A stretch of DNA of 64,000 nucleotides from Burkholderiales bacterium (GTDB lineage Bacteria; Pseudomonadota; Gammaproteobacteria; Burkholderiales; Burkholderiaceae_E), in NCBI GenBank assembly GCA_026399835.1, contig JAPLQE010000042.1, forward strand, positions 39,408 to 103,407. Reading direction: 5' to 3'. Positions 9,284-17,619 of this stretch are shown here, one piece after another. The notes beneath the pieces were generated by a model. The model did not search any database, was not told the origin of the DNA, and worked only from the letters and a program-made list of their open reading frames with translations. A program made the translations under genes and the position numbers. The first letter of the stretch is position 1. Each line of letters begins with the position of its first letter.

Positions 9284-9772
9284 TCACAGCGAGAGCGGAC
9301 CGGCGTAGCCGATCGCCGGCCAGGCCGATGCGTCCGCGTACCAGGTGCCGATCACCAGGTCGTGGAGTGCGGCATAGCCGCCGCGAAAGAGCGCGAAGCG
9401 GTGCAGGCGCCATGACTGCAGGAAGGCGCCCACCTCGTCGACGCCGGAATCCGCCCACTCGGCGCGCACGCCGGCCAGCAGCCGGCGTCCGGGTGCCGAG
9501 CCGAGCAGGGCGAAGAGCTGAGCCAGTTCGGCCTGCGAGGCGGGCGCCAGCCCGGCGATCGCGGCGACGACGCCCTCGGTGCAGCCGCGCACCGCCGCGG
9601 CCCGCGCCGCCGGCTCGGCTGGCAGCGCGCCGTCGAGCAGGGCCGGCACCACGGCGCCGAGCACCGCGTCACGGTCCCGCGTGGCATCCCGGCCCGCGAC
9701 GATCGCCACGCCCCCCACTGCCAGCAGCGCACCGCCGGCGAGGCCGGCCTTCAGCAAGGTCCTTCTTCGCAT
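9284..9772 (-). CDS. Small Tat-signal protein, possible dehydrogenase small subunit
   Basis: A 162-residue protein starting with a twin-arginine signal: MRRRTLLKAG, then a hydrophobic Ala/Gly/Val stretch to about residue 27. The mature part is helical, with a WRLHRFALFRGGYAALHDLV-type segment and WYADASAWPAIGY near the end. This layout resembles the small Tat-exported subunits (gluconate 2-dehydrogenase subunit 3 type) that pair with large GMC flavoprotein subunits. It ends 76 bases before the GMC oxidoreductase gene on the same strand. I infer a two-subunit membrane-associated dehydrogenase, with this protein carrying the partner across the inner membrane. The family assignment is from layout, not a clear motif. 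Confidence 0.7.
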   Translation of the reverse strand: MRRRTLLKAGLAGGALLAVGGVAIVAGRDATRDRDAVLGAVVPALLDGALPAEPAARAAAVRGCTEGVVAAIAGLAPASQAELAQLFALLGSAPGRRLLAGVRAEWADSGVDEVGAFLQSWRLHRFALFRGGYAALHDLVIGTWYADASAWPAIGYAGPLSL

Positions 9773-9884
9773 GCCGCCGATTCTAGGGAGCGGCCGTGGA
9801 GGCGCGGCTCTAAAGGCGGGTGGCCACGCCGGGCGGTACGGGTGCTGCGTCATACTCGCGCCGAGCCCACGACGACACATCGCA

Positions 9885-10604
9885 ATGGACCCGTCGCAAC
9901 GACTGCGTACCGGTGCGGCCGAGGTCGCCGCGCTGCGCTCCCTCGAGGGCGTGGATGCGGCCACCCGCGCCCGCCGAGACGAGCTGCGCGCCTGGCAGGC
10001 CCGCCGGCTCGCCTTCACCCATGGCGACCTGCTCGCCACCCCGCGTTACCGCGATGCGACGCGCTTCTTCCTCGACGAGCTCTACGGGGTCAAGGACTTC
10101 TCGCAGCGCGACGCCGAACTGGCGCGGGTGATCCCGACCCTGACGCGCTTCCTGCCCGCCGGGGCGCTGGAGACGATCGCGGATGCGGTCGAGCTCGACG
10201 CCCTGTCCGAGCGGCTCGACCTCGCGACCGCGCGTGCGCTCGCCGCCGATCCGGCGCTGCGCGACGCGCCGATCGACGACGAGGGCTATGCGCGTGCCTT
10301 CCGCGCAGCCGGTTCCCGCACCGACCGCGAGCGGCAGGTCGAGCTGGTCGAGCACATCGGCCGGGCGCTCGACCGGCTCGTGCGCCAGCCGCTGCTCGGC
10401 GGCCTGCTCGGTGCGATGGAGGGGCCGGCACGGATGGCCGGGCTGTCGGCGATGCATGCCTTCCTGGACTCCGGGTTCCGCGCCTTCAAGGCGATGAAAG
10501 GGGCCGACGTCTTCCTGAGGACGGTGATCGGCCGCGAGCAGGCACTGATGGCCCGCATCTGGGCGGGCGAGCCGGACCCGGTCGGCCGCGCTGGACAGCG
10601 CTGA
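9885..10604 (+). CDS. Conserved hypothetical protein with FFLDELYG motif
   Basis: A 239-residue, mostly helical cytoplasmic protein with no signal peptide. A distinctive stretch, ATRFFLDELYGVKDFSQRD, lies near residues 52-70; I recall this motif from a conserved proteobacterial family of unknown function, but cannot name an activity. There is no nucleotide-binding motif, metal site or membrane segment that I can see. The ATG at 9885 was chosen because the frame upstream of it reads as antisense of the Tat-protein region. It is divergent from the Tat gene and ends 209 bases before rpsF, with the rpsF promoter candidate overlapping its last codons. Confidence 0.75.
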   Translation: MDPSQRLRTGAAEVAALRSLEGVDAATRARRDELRAWQARRLAFTHGDLLATPRYRDATRFFLDELYGVKDFSQRDAELARVIPTLTRFLPAGALETIADAVELDALSERLDLATARALAADPALRDAPIDDEGYARAFRAAGSRTDRERQVELVEHIGRALDRLVRQPLLGGLLGAMEGPARMAGLSAMHAFLDSGFRAFKAMKGADVFLRTVIGREQALMARIWAGEPDPVGRAGQR

Positions 10605-10621
10605 CTGGAGAGGGCTAGAAT
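10592..10621 (+). promoter_or_regulatory. Candidate sigma-70 promoter of the rpsF operon
   Basis: TGGACA (10592-10597) and TAGAAT (10616-10621) are separated by 18 bases, each one mismatch from the sigma-70 consensus. It overlaps the 3' end of the preceding gene and would leave a leader of about 185 bases before rpsF. Ribosomal protein operons often use their leader for feedback by an r-protein; I did not find a convincing binding structure here. Confidence 0.55.
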
Positions 10622-10813
10622 AGAGGGTTCCTCGCCGCACGGACTGGGCTGGGCGCACCCGTACAACGGGTCGCACGGCCGGGACCCCGACACGAGCCGG
10701 CGGCCGGCCACCGAGCGATCGGAGGTCGTCTTCGAGGAAAACGTGCTGGCTGTCTGCAGGCATCGCAGGCACCAGACACCCACGTCACCCAAAGCATTCC
10801 TAAAGGGGAATCG

Positions 10814-11284
10814 ATGCGTCACTACGAGATCGTCTTCATCGTCCACCCCGATCAGAGCGAGCAGGTGCCCGCGATGATCGAGCGGTACAAGACCCTGGTC
10901 GACGGACACCAGGGCAAGATGCACCGGATCGAGGACTGGGGCCGCCTGCAGCTGGCCTACCCGATCCAGAAGGTGGCGAAGGCCCACTACGCGATGATGA
11001 ACATCGAGTGCGACCAGAAGACCCTGGAAGAGCTCGAGCATGCGTTCCGCTTCAACGACGCGGTGCTGCGCCACCTCGTGGTGGGCATGCCGAAGGCCGA
11101 GACGGGTGCGTCCCCGATGCTGCGTCGGATCCAGAAGGAAGAGGCCCGCAAGAGCGCCGCCTCGACCGAAGGCACGGGCGACCGGGGTGATCGCGGCGAC
11201 CGTGGCGATCGCGGCGATCGCGGCGATCGTCCGCCGATGATGGACCGCGGCGACCGCCCCGAGAGGACCGAAAGGACCGCTTGA
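10814..11284 (+). CDS. rpsF: 30S ribosomal protein S6 with extended GDR tail
   Basis: Small-subunit protein S6, which binds 16S rRNA together with S18. The S6 fold ([21 protein letters not shown], then [21 protein letters not shown]) covers residues 1 to about 100. The 156-residue length is longer than common S6 proteins because of a charged tail with six GDR triplets in a row (residues 122-139) and further [12 protein letters not shown]. The ATG follows AAAGGGGAA. The stop overlaps the TTG start of priB (TTGA), so the two are coupled. First gene of rpsF-priB-rpsR-rplI. Confidence 0.97.
   Translation: MRHYEIVFIVHPDQSEQVPAMIERYKTLVDGHQGKMHRIEDWGRLQLAYPIQKVAKAHYAMMNIECDQKTLEELEHAFRFNDAVLRHLVVGMPKAETGASPMLRRIQKEEARKSAASTEGTGDRGDRGDRGDRGDRGDRPPMMDRGDRPERTERTA
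11177..11230 (+). repeat. Six tandem 9-base units inside rpsF
   Basis: Six near-identical 9-base units (type GGCGATCGC / GGCGACCGT) encode Gly-Asp-Arg six times in the S6 tail. Units differ only at third codon positions and one G/C change. Because the unit is a multiple of three, copy-number change would keep the reading frame. Confidence 0.85.
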
Positions 11285-11589
11285 ACCGGCTCGGACTGAC
11301 CGCTGCGCTCGTCGAGCGCGAGGCCATCCGCTACACGCCTGCGGGCGTGCCGATCGTCGGGCTGAAGCTCTCGCACCAGTCGGTGCAGCGCGAAGCCGGC
11401 GCCGATCGGACGGTCGAGCTGGAGATCTCAGCGATCGCCGCCGACCGACTGGCACTGAGGATGGACCGCGTCGCGCTGGGCACCGAGCTGAAGCTGGAAG
11501 GCTTCCTCGCCCCGCGCCGCCGCAACGTCAAGGCCCTGGTTCTGCACATCACCGATTTCGAGCTGCACGCAGCCGATCGAACTGATTAA
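11281..11589 (+). CDS. priB: Primosomal replication protein N
   Basis: A 102-residue OB-fold single-stranded-DNA-binding protein of the PriB type, used in replication restart to hand DnaB onto repaired forks. The opening [24 protein letters not shown] matches the family start, which supports the unusual TTG start codon at 11281 that overlaps the rpsF stop by four bases. No later ATG would keep the first beta strand. It sits between the genes for S6 and S18, its usual place in betaproteobacteria, and dnaB lies just downstream in this window. Confidence 0.93.
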   Translation: MNRLGLTAALVEREAIRYTPAGVPIVGLKLSHQSVQREAGADRTVELEISAIAADRLALRMDRVALGTELKLEGFLAPRRRNVKALVLHITDFELHAADRTD

Positions 11590-11609
11590 AAAAGAGATAG
11601 AGGAACGTC

Positions 11610-11885
11610 ATGGCATTCATGCGCCGAGGCAGCAAGGACAAGAAACCCAAGCGTCCGTCACAGAGCGCGCTCTTCAAGCGCAAGCGCTTCTGCCGGTTCA
11701 CCGCCGAGAAGGTTGAGTGGATCGACTACAAGGACGTGGACGTGCTGAAGGACTTCATCACCGAGACCGGCAAGATCATGCCGGCCCGCCTGACCGGCAC
11801 CAAGGCCCGCTACCAGCGCCAGCTGTCGGACGCGATCAATCGCGCCCGCTTCCTGGCCCTGATGCCGTACACCGACAACCACTGA
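11610..11885 (+). CDS. rpsR: 30S ribosomal protein S18
   Basis: A 91-residue S18, partner of S6 on the small-subunit platform. Family hallmarks are the basic N-terminus followed by [11 protein letters not shown], the [20 protein letters not shown] block and the [21 protein letters not shown] helix. Twenty bases separate it from priB; AGAGGAACGTC provides a ribosome binding site. The end DNH is the usual short tail. Confidence 0.97.
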   Translation: MAFMRRGSKDKKPKRPSQSALFKRKRFCRFTAEKVEWIDYKDVDVLKDFITETGKIMPARLTGTKARYQRQLSDAINRARFLALMPYTDNH

Positions 11886-11898
11886 GCCGGAGCCCGCC

Positions 11899-12351
11899 AT
11901 GCAGATCATCCTGCTCGAGAAGGTCGTCAACCTCGGCAGCCTCGGTGACGTGGTTCGCGTCAAGGATGGCTATGCCCGCAACTTCCTGATCCCCGAAGGC
12001 AAGGCGCGCCGTGCGACCGACGCCGCGATCAAGGAGTTCGAGACCCGCCGCGCCGACCTGGAGAAGATCCAGGCCGACAAGCTCGCCGCTGCGCAAGCCG
12101 CCGGTGCCAAGCTCGACGGCATGACCCTCGCCATCAGCCAGAAGGCCGGTGTCGACGGTCGTCTGTTCGGCTCGGTCACCAACTTCGACATCTCGTCCGC
12201 GCTGTCCAAACAGGGCTTCCCGCAGGTCGAGAAGGCGATGGTGCGTCTGCCGAACGGCCCGCTGAAGGCCGTCGGCGAGTTCGACGTCGGTGTTGCGCTG
12301 CACGCCGACGTGGTCGCTTCGATCAAGGTCGTGGTCAGCCCCGAGGCCTGA
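11899..12351 (+). CDS. rplI: 50S ribosomal protein L9
   Basis: A 150-residue L9, which binds 23S rRNA near the L1 stalk and affects frame maintenance. The N-terminal domain [19 protein letters not shown] and the signature [15 protein letters not shown] are clear; the central connecting helix (residues about 42-75) and the C-terminal domain ([16 protein letters not shown]) follow. Last gene of the S6 operon, 13 bases after rpsR, and followed at once by a strong terminator. Confidence 0.97.
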   Translation: MQIILLEKVVNLGSLGDVVRVKDGYARNFLIPEGKARRATDAAIKEFETRRADLEKIQADKLAAAQAAGAKLDGMTLAISQKAGVDGRLFGSVTNFDISSALSKQGFPQVEKAMVRLPNGPLKAVGEFDVGVALHADVVASIKVVVSPEA

Positions 12352-12361
12352 GTCCCATGCA

Positions 12362-12380
12362 CACGGGGCGATGCCCCGTG
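12362..12380 (+). other. Perfect hairpin after rplI
   Basis: CACGGGGC, loop GAT, GCCCCGTG: an 8-base-pair perfect stem starting ten bases after the rplI stop and just before the terminator. With the next hairpin it forms a tandem 3' structure that could stabilise the r-protein mRNA end. Confidence 0.6.
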
Positions 12381-12391
12381 CCGCAGCGCCG

Positions 12392-12422
12392 CAAGGGGCC
12401 CGCGAGGGCCCCTTGTTCTTTT
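12392..12422 (+). terminator. Rho-independent terminator of the rpsF-rplI operon
   Basis: CAAGGGGCCC, loop GCGA, GGGCCCCTTG is a perfect 10-base-pair stem followed by TTCTTTT. It lies between rplI and dnaB, so dnaB probably has its own promoter or depends on read-through. Confidence 0.85.
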
Positions 12423-12469
12423 GCGTGGGCGTCTTTCGAGCCCCGGCACCCGCGAGTACCATCGAGTTC

Positions 12470-15136
12470 ATGTCCGCCCAGCCGAATCCGATCCCCGGTT
12501 CCCCGTCCACCGACCGCGAGGTCGCCGCGTTGCGGGTGCCGCCGCATTCGATCGAGGCGGAGCAGTCGGTGCTCGGTGGCGTGCTCCTCGACAACGCGGC
12601 CTGGGAGAAGATCGGCGACGTGCTGCGGGAGGAGGACTTCTACCGCCACGATCACCGGCTGATCTGGCAGCACCTCGCGAAGCTGCTCGAGCGCAACCAG
12701 CCGGCCGACGTGCTCACGCTGCAGGATGCGTTGCGCTCCACCGGCAAGCTCGAGGAAGCGGGCGGCCTGTCCTACCTGAACGCGCTGGCCAGCGGCACGC
12801 CGTCGGCGGCGAACGCGCGTCGTTACGCCGAGATCGTGCGCGACCGTGCGGTGCTGCGCCGGCTGATCAGCGTGTCCGACGACATCGCCACCACCGCACT
12901 GAACCCTCAGGGCCGCGACACCCGCCAGATCCTCGACGAGGCCGAATCCAAGGTCTTCCAGATCTCCGAGGACGGCTCGCGCGGGCGCGCCGGCTTCCAG
13001 GACCTGCAGTCGGTGCTGGCGCAGGTCGTCGAGCGCGTCGACGACCTGTACAACCGCGAGAACCCGAACGACATCACCGGCGTGCCCACCGGCTTCACCG
13101 ACCTCGATCGGATGACCTCGGGCATGCAGCCCGGCGACATGATCATCCTCGCGGCGCGCCCCTCGGTCGGTAAGACGGCGTTCGCGCTGAACATCTGCGA
13201 GCATGTCGCGATCGACCAGGGGATGCCGGTCGCGGTGTTCTCGATGGAGATGGGCGCCACCCAGCTCGCGATGCGTCTGGTCTGCTCGGTCGGACGGATC
13301 GACCAGCAGCGGCTGCGCACCGGGCGCCTGACCGAGGACGACTGGCCGCGGCTGACCAGCGCGATCCAGAAGATGCAGGACGCGAACCTCTTCATCGACG
13401 AGACGCCAGCGCTCAACCCGCTCGAGCTGCGCGCGCGCGCGCGGCGGCTGGCGCGCCAGTACGGCAAGCTCGGCCTGGTCATGGTCGACTACCTGCAGCT
13501 GATGTCGGGCACCGGCTCGAGCGGCGAGAACCGCGCCACCGAGGTCGCCGAGATCTCGCGTTCGCTCAAGGCGCTGGCCAAGGAGCTGAGCGTGCCGGTG
13601 ATCGCGCTGTCGCAGCTCTCGCGCGAGGTCGAGAAGCGCAACGACAAGAAGCCGATCATGTCGGACCTTCGTGAATGCGTGACCGGCGACACGCTGGTCT
13701 CGCTCGCCGACGGCCGACGCGTCCCGATCCGCGAGCTGGTCGGGACCACACCCGAGGTGCTGGCGATGCACGAGGGCGGGCGAATCGCGCCCGCTGCGAG
13801 TGACCTCGTCTGGAGCGTGGGCGAGCGCGCCGTCTTCAGGCTGTCGCTGGCGAGCGGCCGCGTGCTGCGTGCGACAGCGAAGCATCGTCTGTTCACCGGA
13901 ACCGGCTGGAAGACGCTGGGCGAGATGTCGATCGGGGACCGGGTTGCGCTCGCTCGCCGGGTGCCGGCGCCGGTCGATACGGTGCAGTGGGCCGATCACG
14001 AGGTGGTCCTGCTCGGACATCTGGTCGGCGACGGCAGCTACCTCAGCGGCCAGCCGATGCGCTACACGACGGCTTCGCAAGCCAACAGCGATGCGGTCCG
14101 TGCCGCGGCGGAGGCGTTCGGAAACACGGTGTCGCGCCATGAGGGGCGCGGGCAGTGGCACCAGCTCGTCATCGCCGGCAACGGCAATCGCTGGCATCCG
14201 GCAGGCGTCGGCCGCTGGCTCAAGGCGCAGGGCATCTTCGGTCAGCGCTCCCACGACAAGCGCCTGCCTGCGGAGGCGATGCGCCTGTCGGACGTTCAGG
14301 CCGCGCTGCTGCTGCGCCATCTCTGGGCCACCGATGGCTGCATCCACGTCACGAAGCCGGGTGCCCGCAGCGCGCCGCGGGTCTATTTCGCCACCTGCAG
14401 CGAGGGGCTCGCGCGAGACGTCGCGGCCCTGTTGCTGCGCTTCGGCATCGTCGCCCGGCTTCGAAGTGTCCGGCAGGGCGACCATCGCCCCGTCTGGAAC
14501 GTCGACGTCTCGGGCGCCGAGCAGCAGCTGATGTTCGTCGAGCGCATCGGGGCGTTCGGTCCCCGCGAGCAGCCGGCCGCCCTGCTGCGCGAACGCCTGC
14601 TCGATCTCGTGCTCGCCACGAACGTCGATACGCTGCCGCGCGAGGTATTCGCCGAGGTGCGCGCCGCGATGGCCCGGCGCGGCCTCAGCCAGCGTGCGAT
14701 GACCGCGATGCGCGGCACCGCGTTCGGCGGTACCTCTCACTTCCGATTCGCCCCGTCCCGCCGCGTCGTCGCCGACTATGCGCGGCTGCTCGACGACGCG
14801 TCGCTCCAGCGTCAGGCCGACAGCGATCTGTTCTGGGATCGTGTGGTCGAGATCGAGCCCGACGGCGAGGAGGAGGTCTTCGACCTGACCGTCCCGGGGC
14901 CTGCGTCGTGGCTCGCCGACGGCATCGTCAGCCACAACTCGGGCGCGATCGAGCAGGACGCCGACGTCATCCTGTTCATCCACCGCGAGGACCGCTACGA
15001 CCCGGACTCGCCGAACAAGGGCATGGCCGAGATCATCATCGGCAAGCAGCGTAACGGCCCGATCGGCTCGGTCACGCTGACCTTCCTCGGGCAGTACACC
15101 AAGTTCGAGAACTACGCGCCGGCGAACCCGTACTGA
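12470..15136 (+). CDS. dnaB: Replicative DNA helicase DnaB, intein-containing precursor
   Basis: An 888-residue precursor of the hexameric 5'-3' replicative helicase. Extein residues 1-402 hold the primase-binding N-terminal domain (HSIEAEQSVLGGVLLD) and most of the RecA-like ATPase, with Walker A ARPSVGKTAF and the Walker B strand LVMVDYLQLM. Residues 403-823 are an intein; residues 824-888 finish the helicase (GAIEQDADVILFIHR to the end). Without the intein the protein is 467 residues, normal for DnaB. The ATG at 12470 was chosen because homologues start near it. Function depends on protein splicing. The last 65 residues carry conserved ATPase elements, so loss of splicing should be lethal. 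Confidence 0.96.
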   Translation: MSAQPNPIPGSPSTDREVAALRVPPHSIEAEQSVLGGVLLDNAAWEKIGDVLREEDFYRHDHRLIWQHLAKLLERNQPADVLTLQDALRSTGKLEEAGGLSYLNALASGTPSAANARRYAEIVRDRAVLRRLISVSDDIATTALNPQGRDTRQILDEAESKVFQISEDGSRGRAGFQDLQSVLAQVVERVDDLYNRENPNDITGVPTGFTDLDRMTSGMQPGDMIILAARPSVGKTAFALNICEHVAIDQGMPVAVFSMEMGATQLAMRLVCSVGRIDQQRLRTGRLTEDDWPRLTSAIQKMQDANLFIDETPALNPLELRARARRLARQYGKLGLVMVDYLQLMSGTGSSGENRATEVAEISRSLKALAKELSVPVIALSQLSREVEKRNDKKPIMSDLRECVTGDTLVSLADGRRVPIRELVGTTPEVLAMHEGGRIAPAASDLVWSVGERAVFRLSLASGRVLRATAKHRLFTGTGWKTLGEMSIGDRVALARRVPAPVDTVQWADHEVVLLGHLVGDGSYLSGQPMRYTTASQANSDAVRAAAEAFGNTVSRHEGRGQWHQLVIAGNGNRWHPAGVGRWLKAQGIFGQRSHDKRLPAEAMRLSDVQAALLLRHLWATDGCIHVTKPGARSAPRVYFATCSEGLARDVAALLLRFGIVARLRSVRQGDHRPVWNVDVSGAEQQLMFVERIGAFGPREQPAALLRERLLDLVLATNVDTLPREVFAEVRAAMARRGLSQRAMTAMRGTAFGGTSHFRFAPSRRVVADYARLLDDASLQRQADSDLFWDRVVEIEPDGEEEVFDLTVPGPASWLADGIVSHNSGAIEQDADVILFIHREDRYDPDSPNKGMAEIIIGKQRNGPIGSVTLTFLGQYTKFENYAPANPY
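13676..14938 (+). mobile_element. DnaB intein with LAGLIDADG-type homing endonuclease domain
   Basis: An in-frame 421-residue intein between SDLRE and SGAIEQD, residues 403-823 of the precursor. Splicing residues are complete: Cys1 (CVTGDTLVSLADG, block A), a block B-like RATAKHRLFT with His, penultimate His and final Asn (GIVSHN), and Ser at +1. Two LAGLIDADG-type helices, LLGHLVGDG near 514-522 and LLLRHLWATDG ending with Asp622, mark an endonuclease domain that looks possibly active, since each helix keeps its acidic residue. From memory the insertion point matches the site used by the Synechocystis DnaB intein. Base composition is as GC-rich as the host gene (about 70% by hand count over 14041-14160), so it is an old or same-GC acquisition. 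Confidence 0.93.
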
Positions 15137-15176
15137 GGCTGCGGGGCGTCCGGAGCGTCCCGCGTCCGTCCAGGCG

Positions 15177-17060
15177 CTACAGCGCGTCGGCCGCGAAGTC
15201 CGCCAGCCGCGAGCGCTCGCCGCGCTGCAGCGTCACATGGCCCGCGTGGGCCCAGCCCTTGAAGCGGTCGACCACGTAGGTCAGGCCCGACGAGCCTTCG
15301 GTGAGGTAGGGCGTGTCGATCTGCGCGATGTTGCCCAGGCACACGACCTTGGTGCCTGGGCCCGCGCGCGTGACCAGCGTCTTCATCTGCTTGGGCGTGA
15401 GGTTCTGCGCCTCGTCGATGATCAGGTACTTGTTCATGAACGTGCGCCCGCGCATGAACGACAGCGCCTTGACCTTGATCCGCGAGCGGATCAGGTCGGT
15501 GGCCGCTGCGCGCCCCCATTCGCCGCCCGCGCCGTTGCCCTGGGTCAGCACCTCGAGGTTGTCCTCGAGGGCGCCCATCCAGGGCTGCATCTTTTCCTCC
15601 TCGGTGCCCGGGAGGTAGCCGATGTCCTCGCCGACCGGCACGGTCGCGCGGGTCACGATGATCTCGGTGTAGCGCTTCTGTTCGAGCGTCTGGGCGAGGC
15701 CCGCGGCCAGCGCGAGCAGCGTCTTGCCGGTGCCCGCCTGGCCGAGCAGCGTGACGAAGTCGATCTCGGGGTTGGTCAGCAGGTTCAGCGCGAAGTTCTG
15801 CTCGCGGTTGCGCGCGGTCACGCCCCAGACGGCGTTCTTCAGGTGGCTGAAGTCGCGCAGCGTCTGCAGCACCGCGCTCTTGCCGTTGCGCTCCTTGACC
15901 TGTGCGGCCAGCGGCATCTCGCCGTCGAGGTAGACGAACTGATTGAGCATCAGCCCGGGGACGGCCGGGCCGGTGATGCGGTACCAGTTCGAGCCGCCCT
16001 GCTGCCACGACTCCATGCCCTTGCTGTGGCGGTCCCAGAAGTCGGCGGGCAGCGCGAGGGTGCCGGCGTACAGCATGTCCAGGTCGTCGACGACCTGGTC
16101 GCTGTGGTAGTCCTCGGCCGGCAGCCCGAGGGCGCGGGCCTTGATCCGCATGTTGATGTCCTTGGACACCAGCACGACCTGCCGGTCGGGATACTTGTGC
16201 TTGAGCGCGCGGACGACGCCGAGGATCTGGTTGTCGGCCTTGCCCATCGCGAGCGTCTCGGGCAGCGATGAGGTCAGCGCCTGCGTCTGCAGGAACATCC
16301 GCCCGGTGGCCTCGCGGTTGCCGAGTTTGGCCAGCGGGATGCCCTGCTCGATGCCGTCCTCGACATCGGCCACCATCGCGTCGAGCGAGCGGCTGACCTG
16401 GCGCGCATTGCGAGCCACCTCGGACATGCCCTTCTTGTGGTCGTCGAGCTCCTCGAGCGTGACGATCGGCAGGAAGACGTCGTGCTCGGCGAAGCGGAAC
16501 AGGCTCGACGGGTCGTGCATCAGCACGTTGGTGTCGAGCACGAAGAGCTTGGACTGCTCGTTGGCCGCGCGACGCCCGCCGCGGCCGGTCGCGCCGGACA
16601 TCGGCATCGGGGACACCGCGCCGGTACGGGAGGGTGCGCGCGGCGGGGTCGCCGGCGCGGCAGCCGGGCTCGGGGTCGCCGGGGTCGCGGGCGCGATGCT
16701 GCGGGCCTCTGCGGGTTCGGGCCGAAGCGGAGGAGCGGCGGACGGTGCCGCGGGCGCGGCCCGCGACGCCGGCGCCTTCTGCGCAGGGCGCATCGGAGGG
16801 CGGAGCAGGGCGGCGCCCTCGGGTGTCGCGGCCCCGGCCTCGGCAACGACCGCAGGCGCGGCGACCGCCCGGGAGGCGGGCTGGGCGCCCGCCCGTGCCG
16901 GGCGGCGCTCGGCCTCGTCGATCTGCGGTTCGGTCTCGACGGCTGCAATGGCCACGACTGCCTCCGTGCCGCGGCCCTTCGGGCGGGGCGGACGGGCCAG
17001 CACGGCGGTGCTCAGGTCGAGGAGGGTGGCGGGCTTGGTCGGAGCCTTGGGCAGGGGCAT
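15177..17060 (-). CDS. PIN-PhoH fusion ATPase (PhoH2-type)
   Basis: A 627-residue protein: residues 1 to about 165 are low-complexity Ala/Pro/Arg, then a PIN nuclease domain (KLFVLDTNVLMHDPSSLF, with later conserved acidic residues such as EELDD), then a PhoH P-loop ATPase (LLGQAGTGKTLLALAAGL, and LIIDEAQNLTPKQMKTLVTR). Family members act as ATP-dependent RNA helicase-nucleases. Catalytic motifs are intact. The N-terminal region is unusually long and would be disordered; a shorter start inside it cannot be excluded. It follows bcp by 28 bases on the same strand and converges with dnaB. Confidence 0.92.
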   Translation of the reverse strand: MPLPKAPTKPATLLDLSTAVLARPPRPKGRGTEAVVAIAAVETEPQIDEAERRPARAGAQPASRAVAAPAVVAEAGAATPEGAALLRPPMRPAQKAPASRAAPAAPSAAPPLRPEPAEARSIAPATPATPSPAAAPATPPRAPSRTGAVSPMPMSGATGRGGRRAANEQSKLFVLDTNVLMHDPSSLFRFAEHDVFLPIVTLEELDDHKKGMSEVARNARQVSRSLDAMVADVEDGIEQGIPLAKLGNREATGRMFLQTQALTSSLPETLAMGKADNQILGVVRALKHKYPDRQVVLVSKDINMRIKARALGLPAEDYHSDQVVDDLDMLYAGTLALPADFWDRHSKGMESWQQGGSNWYRITGPAVPGLMLNQFVYLDGEMPLAAQVKERNGKSAVLQTLRDFSHLKNAVWGVTARNREQNFALNLLTNPEIDFVTLLGQAGTGKTLLALAAGLAQTLEQKRYTEIIVTRATVPVGEDIGYLPGTEEEKMQPWMGALEDNLEVLTQGNGAGGEWGRAAATDLIRSRIKVKALSFMRGRTFMNKYLIIDEAQNLTPKQMKTLVTRAGPGTKVVCLGNIAQIDTPYLTEGSSGLTYVVDRFKGWAHAGHVTLQRGERSRLADFAADAL

Positions 17061-17088
17061 CGAGCGGGATCCGGGCGGGGCGGTGGGA

Positions 17089-17547
17089 TCAGAGCGATCG
17101 GACGAACTGCAGGACCTCGTCGACGTGGCCGGGCACCTTGACGCCGCGCCATTCGCGCAGCAGCGTCCGGTCGGCGCCGATCACGAAGGTCGAGCGCTCG
17201 ACGCCGCGGACCTGCTTGCCGTACATGTTCTTCATCTTCATCACGTCGAACAGCGCGCAGACCGCTTCGTCCGGGTCGGAGATCAGCTCGAACGGGATGC
17301 CCAGCTTCGACTTGAATCCCTCGTGCGAACGCAGGCTGTCGCGCGAGATGCCGAAGACCGACGCGCCGGCCGCGCGAAAGTCCGGATGCGCGGCGCCGAA
17401 CGCGGCGGTCTCGGTCGTGCAGCCGGGCGTGTTGTCCTTCGGATAGAAGTACAGCACCAGTGGGGCGCCGACGCCCTTCAGGCTGAACGTGCCGCCGGTG
17501 GCCTCGGCGGAGAAATCGGGGACCTTCTTGCCGACGCTGACCGTCAC
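17089..17547 (-). CDS. bcp: Thioredoxin-dependent peroxiredoxin, Bcp/PrxQ type
   Basis: A 152-residue cytoplasmic peroxidase that reduces hydrogen peroxide and organic peroxides. The peroxidatic Cys43 lies in YPKDNTPGCT, with the Arg of ERSTFVIG further on. The second Cys that E. coli Bcp carries five residues later is absent (TTETAAF follows). Another Cys, in AVCALFDV near residue 95, may resolve the disulfide as in helix-3-type PrxQ proteins, or the enzyme may be 1-Cys. Middle gene of a DUF498-bcp-phoH run on the minus strand. Confidence 0.93.
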   Translation of the reverse strand: MTVSVGKKVPDFSAEATGGTFSLKGVGAPLVLYFYPKDNTPGCTTETAAFGAAHPDFRAAGASVFGISRDSLRSHEGFKSKLGIPFELISDPDEAVCALFDVMKMKNMYGKQVRGVERSTFVIGADRTLLREWRGVKVPGHVDEVLQFVRSL

Positions 17548-17619
17548 GATTCGCAGACTCCGTGGAAAGGACGAATCGACGATAGCACAGCCTGCACGGA
17601 GGCCCTCCGGGGCGGGCGC

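Noticed and set aside
12335..14983. An 882-residue minus-strand frame opposite dnaB
   Set aside because: Antisense of dnaB and its intein, with no ribosome site and no domain.
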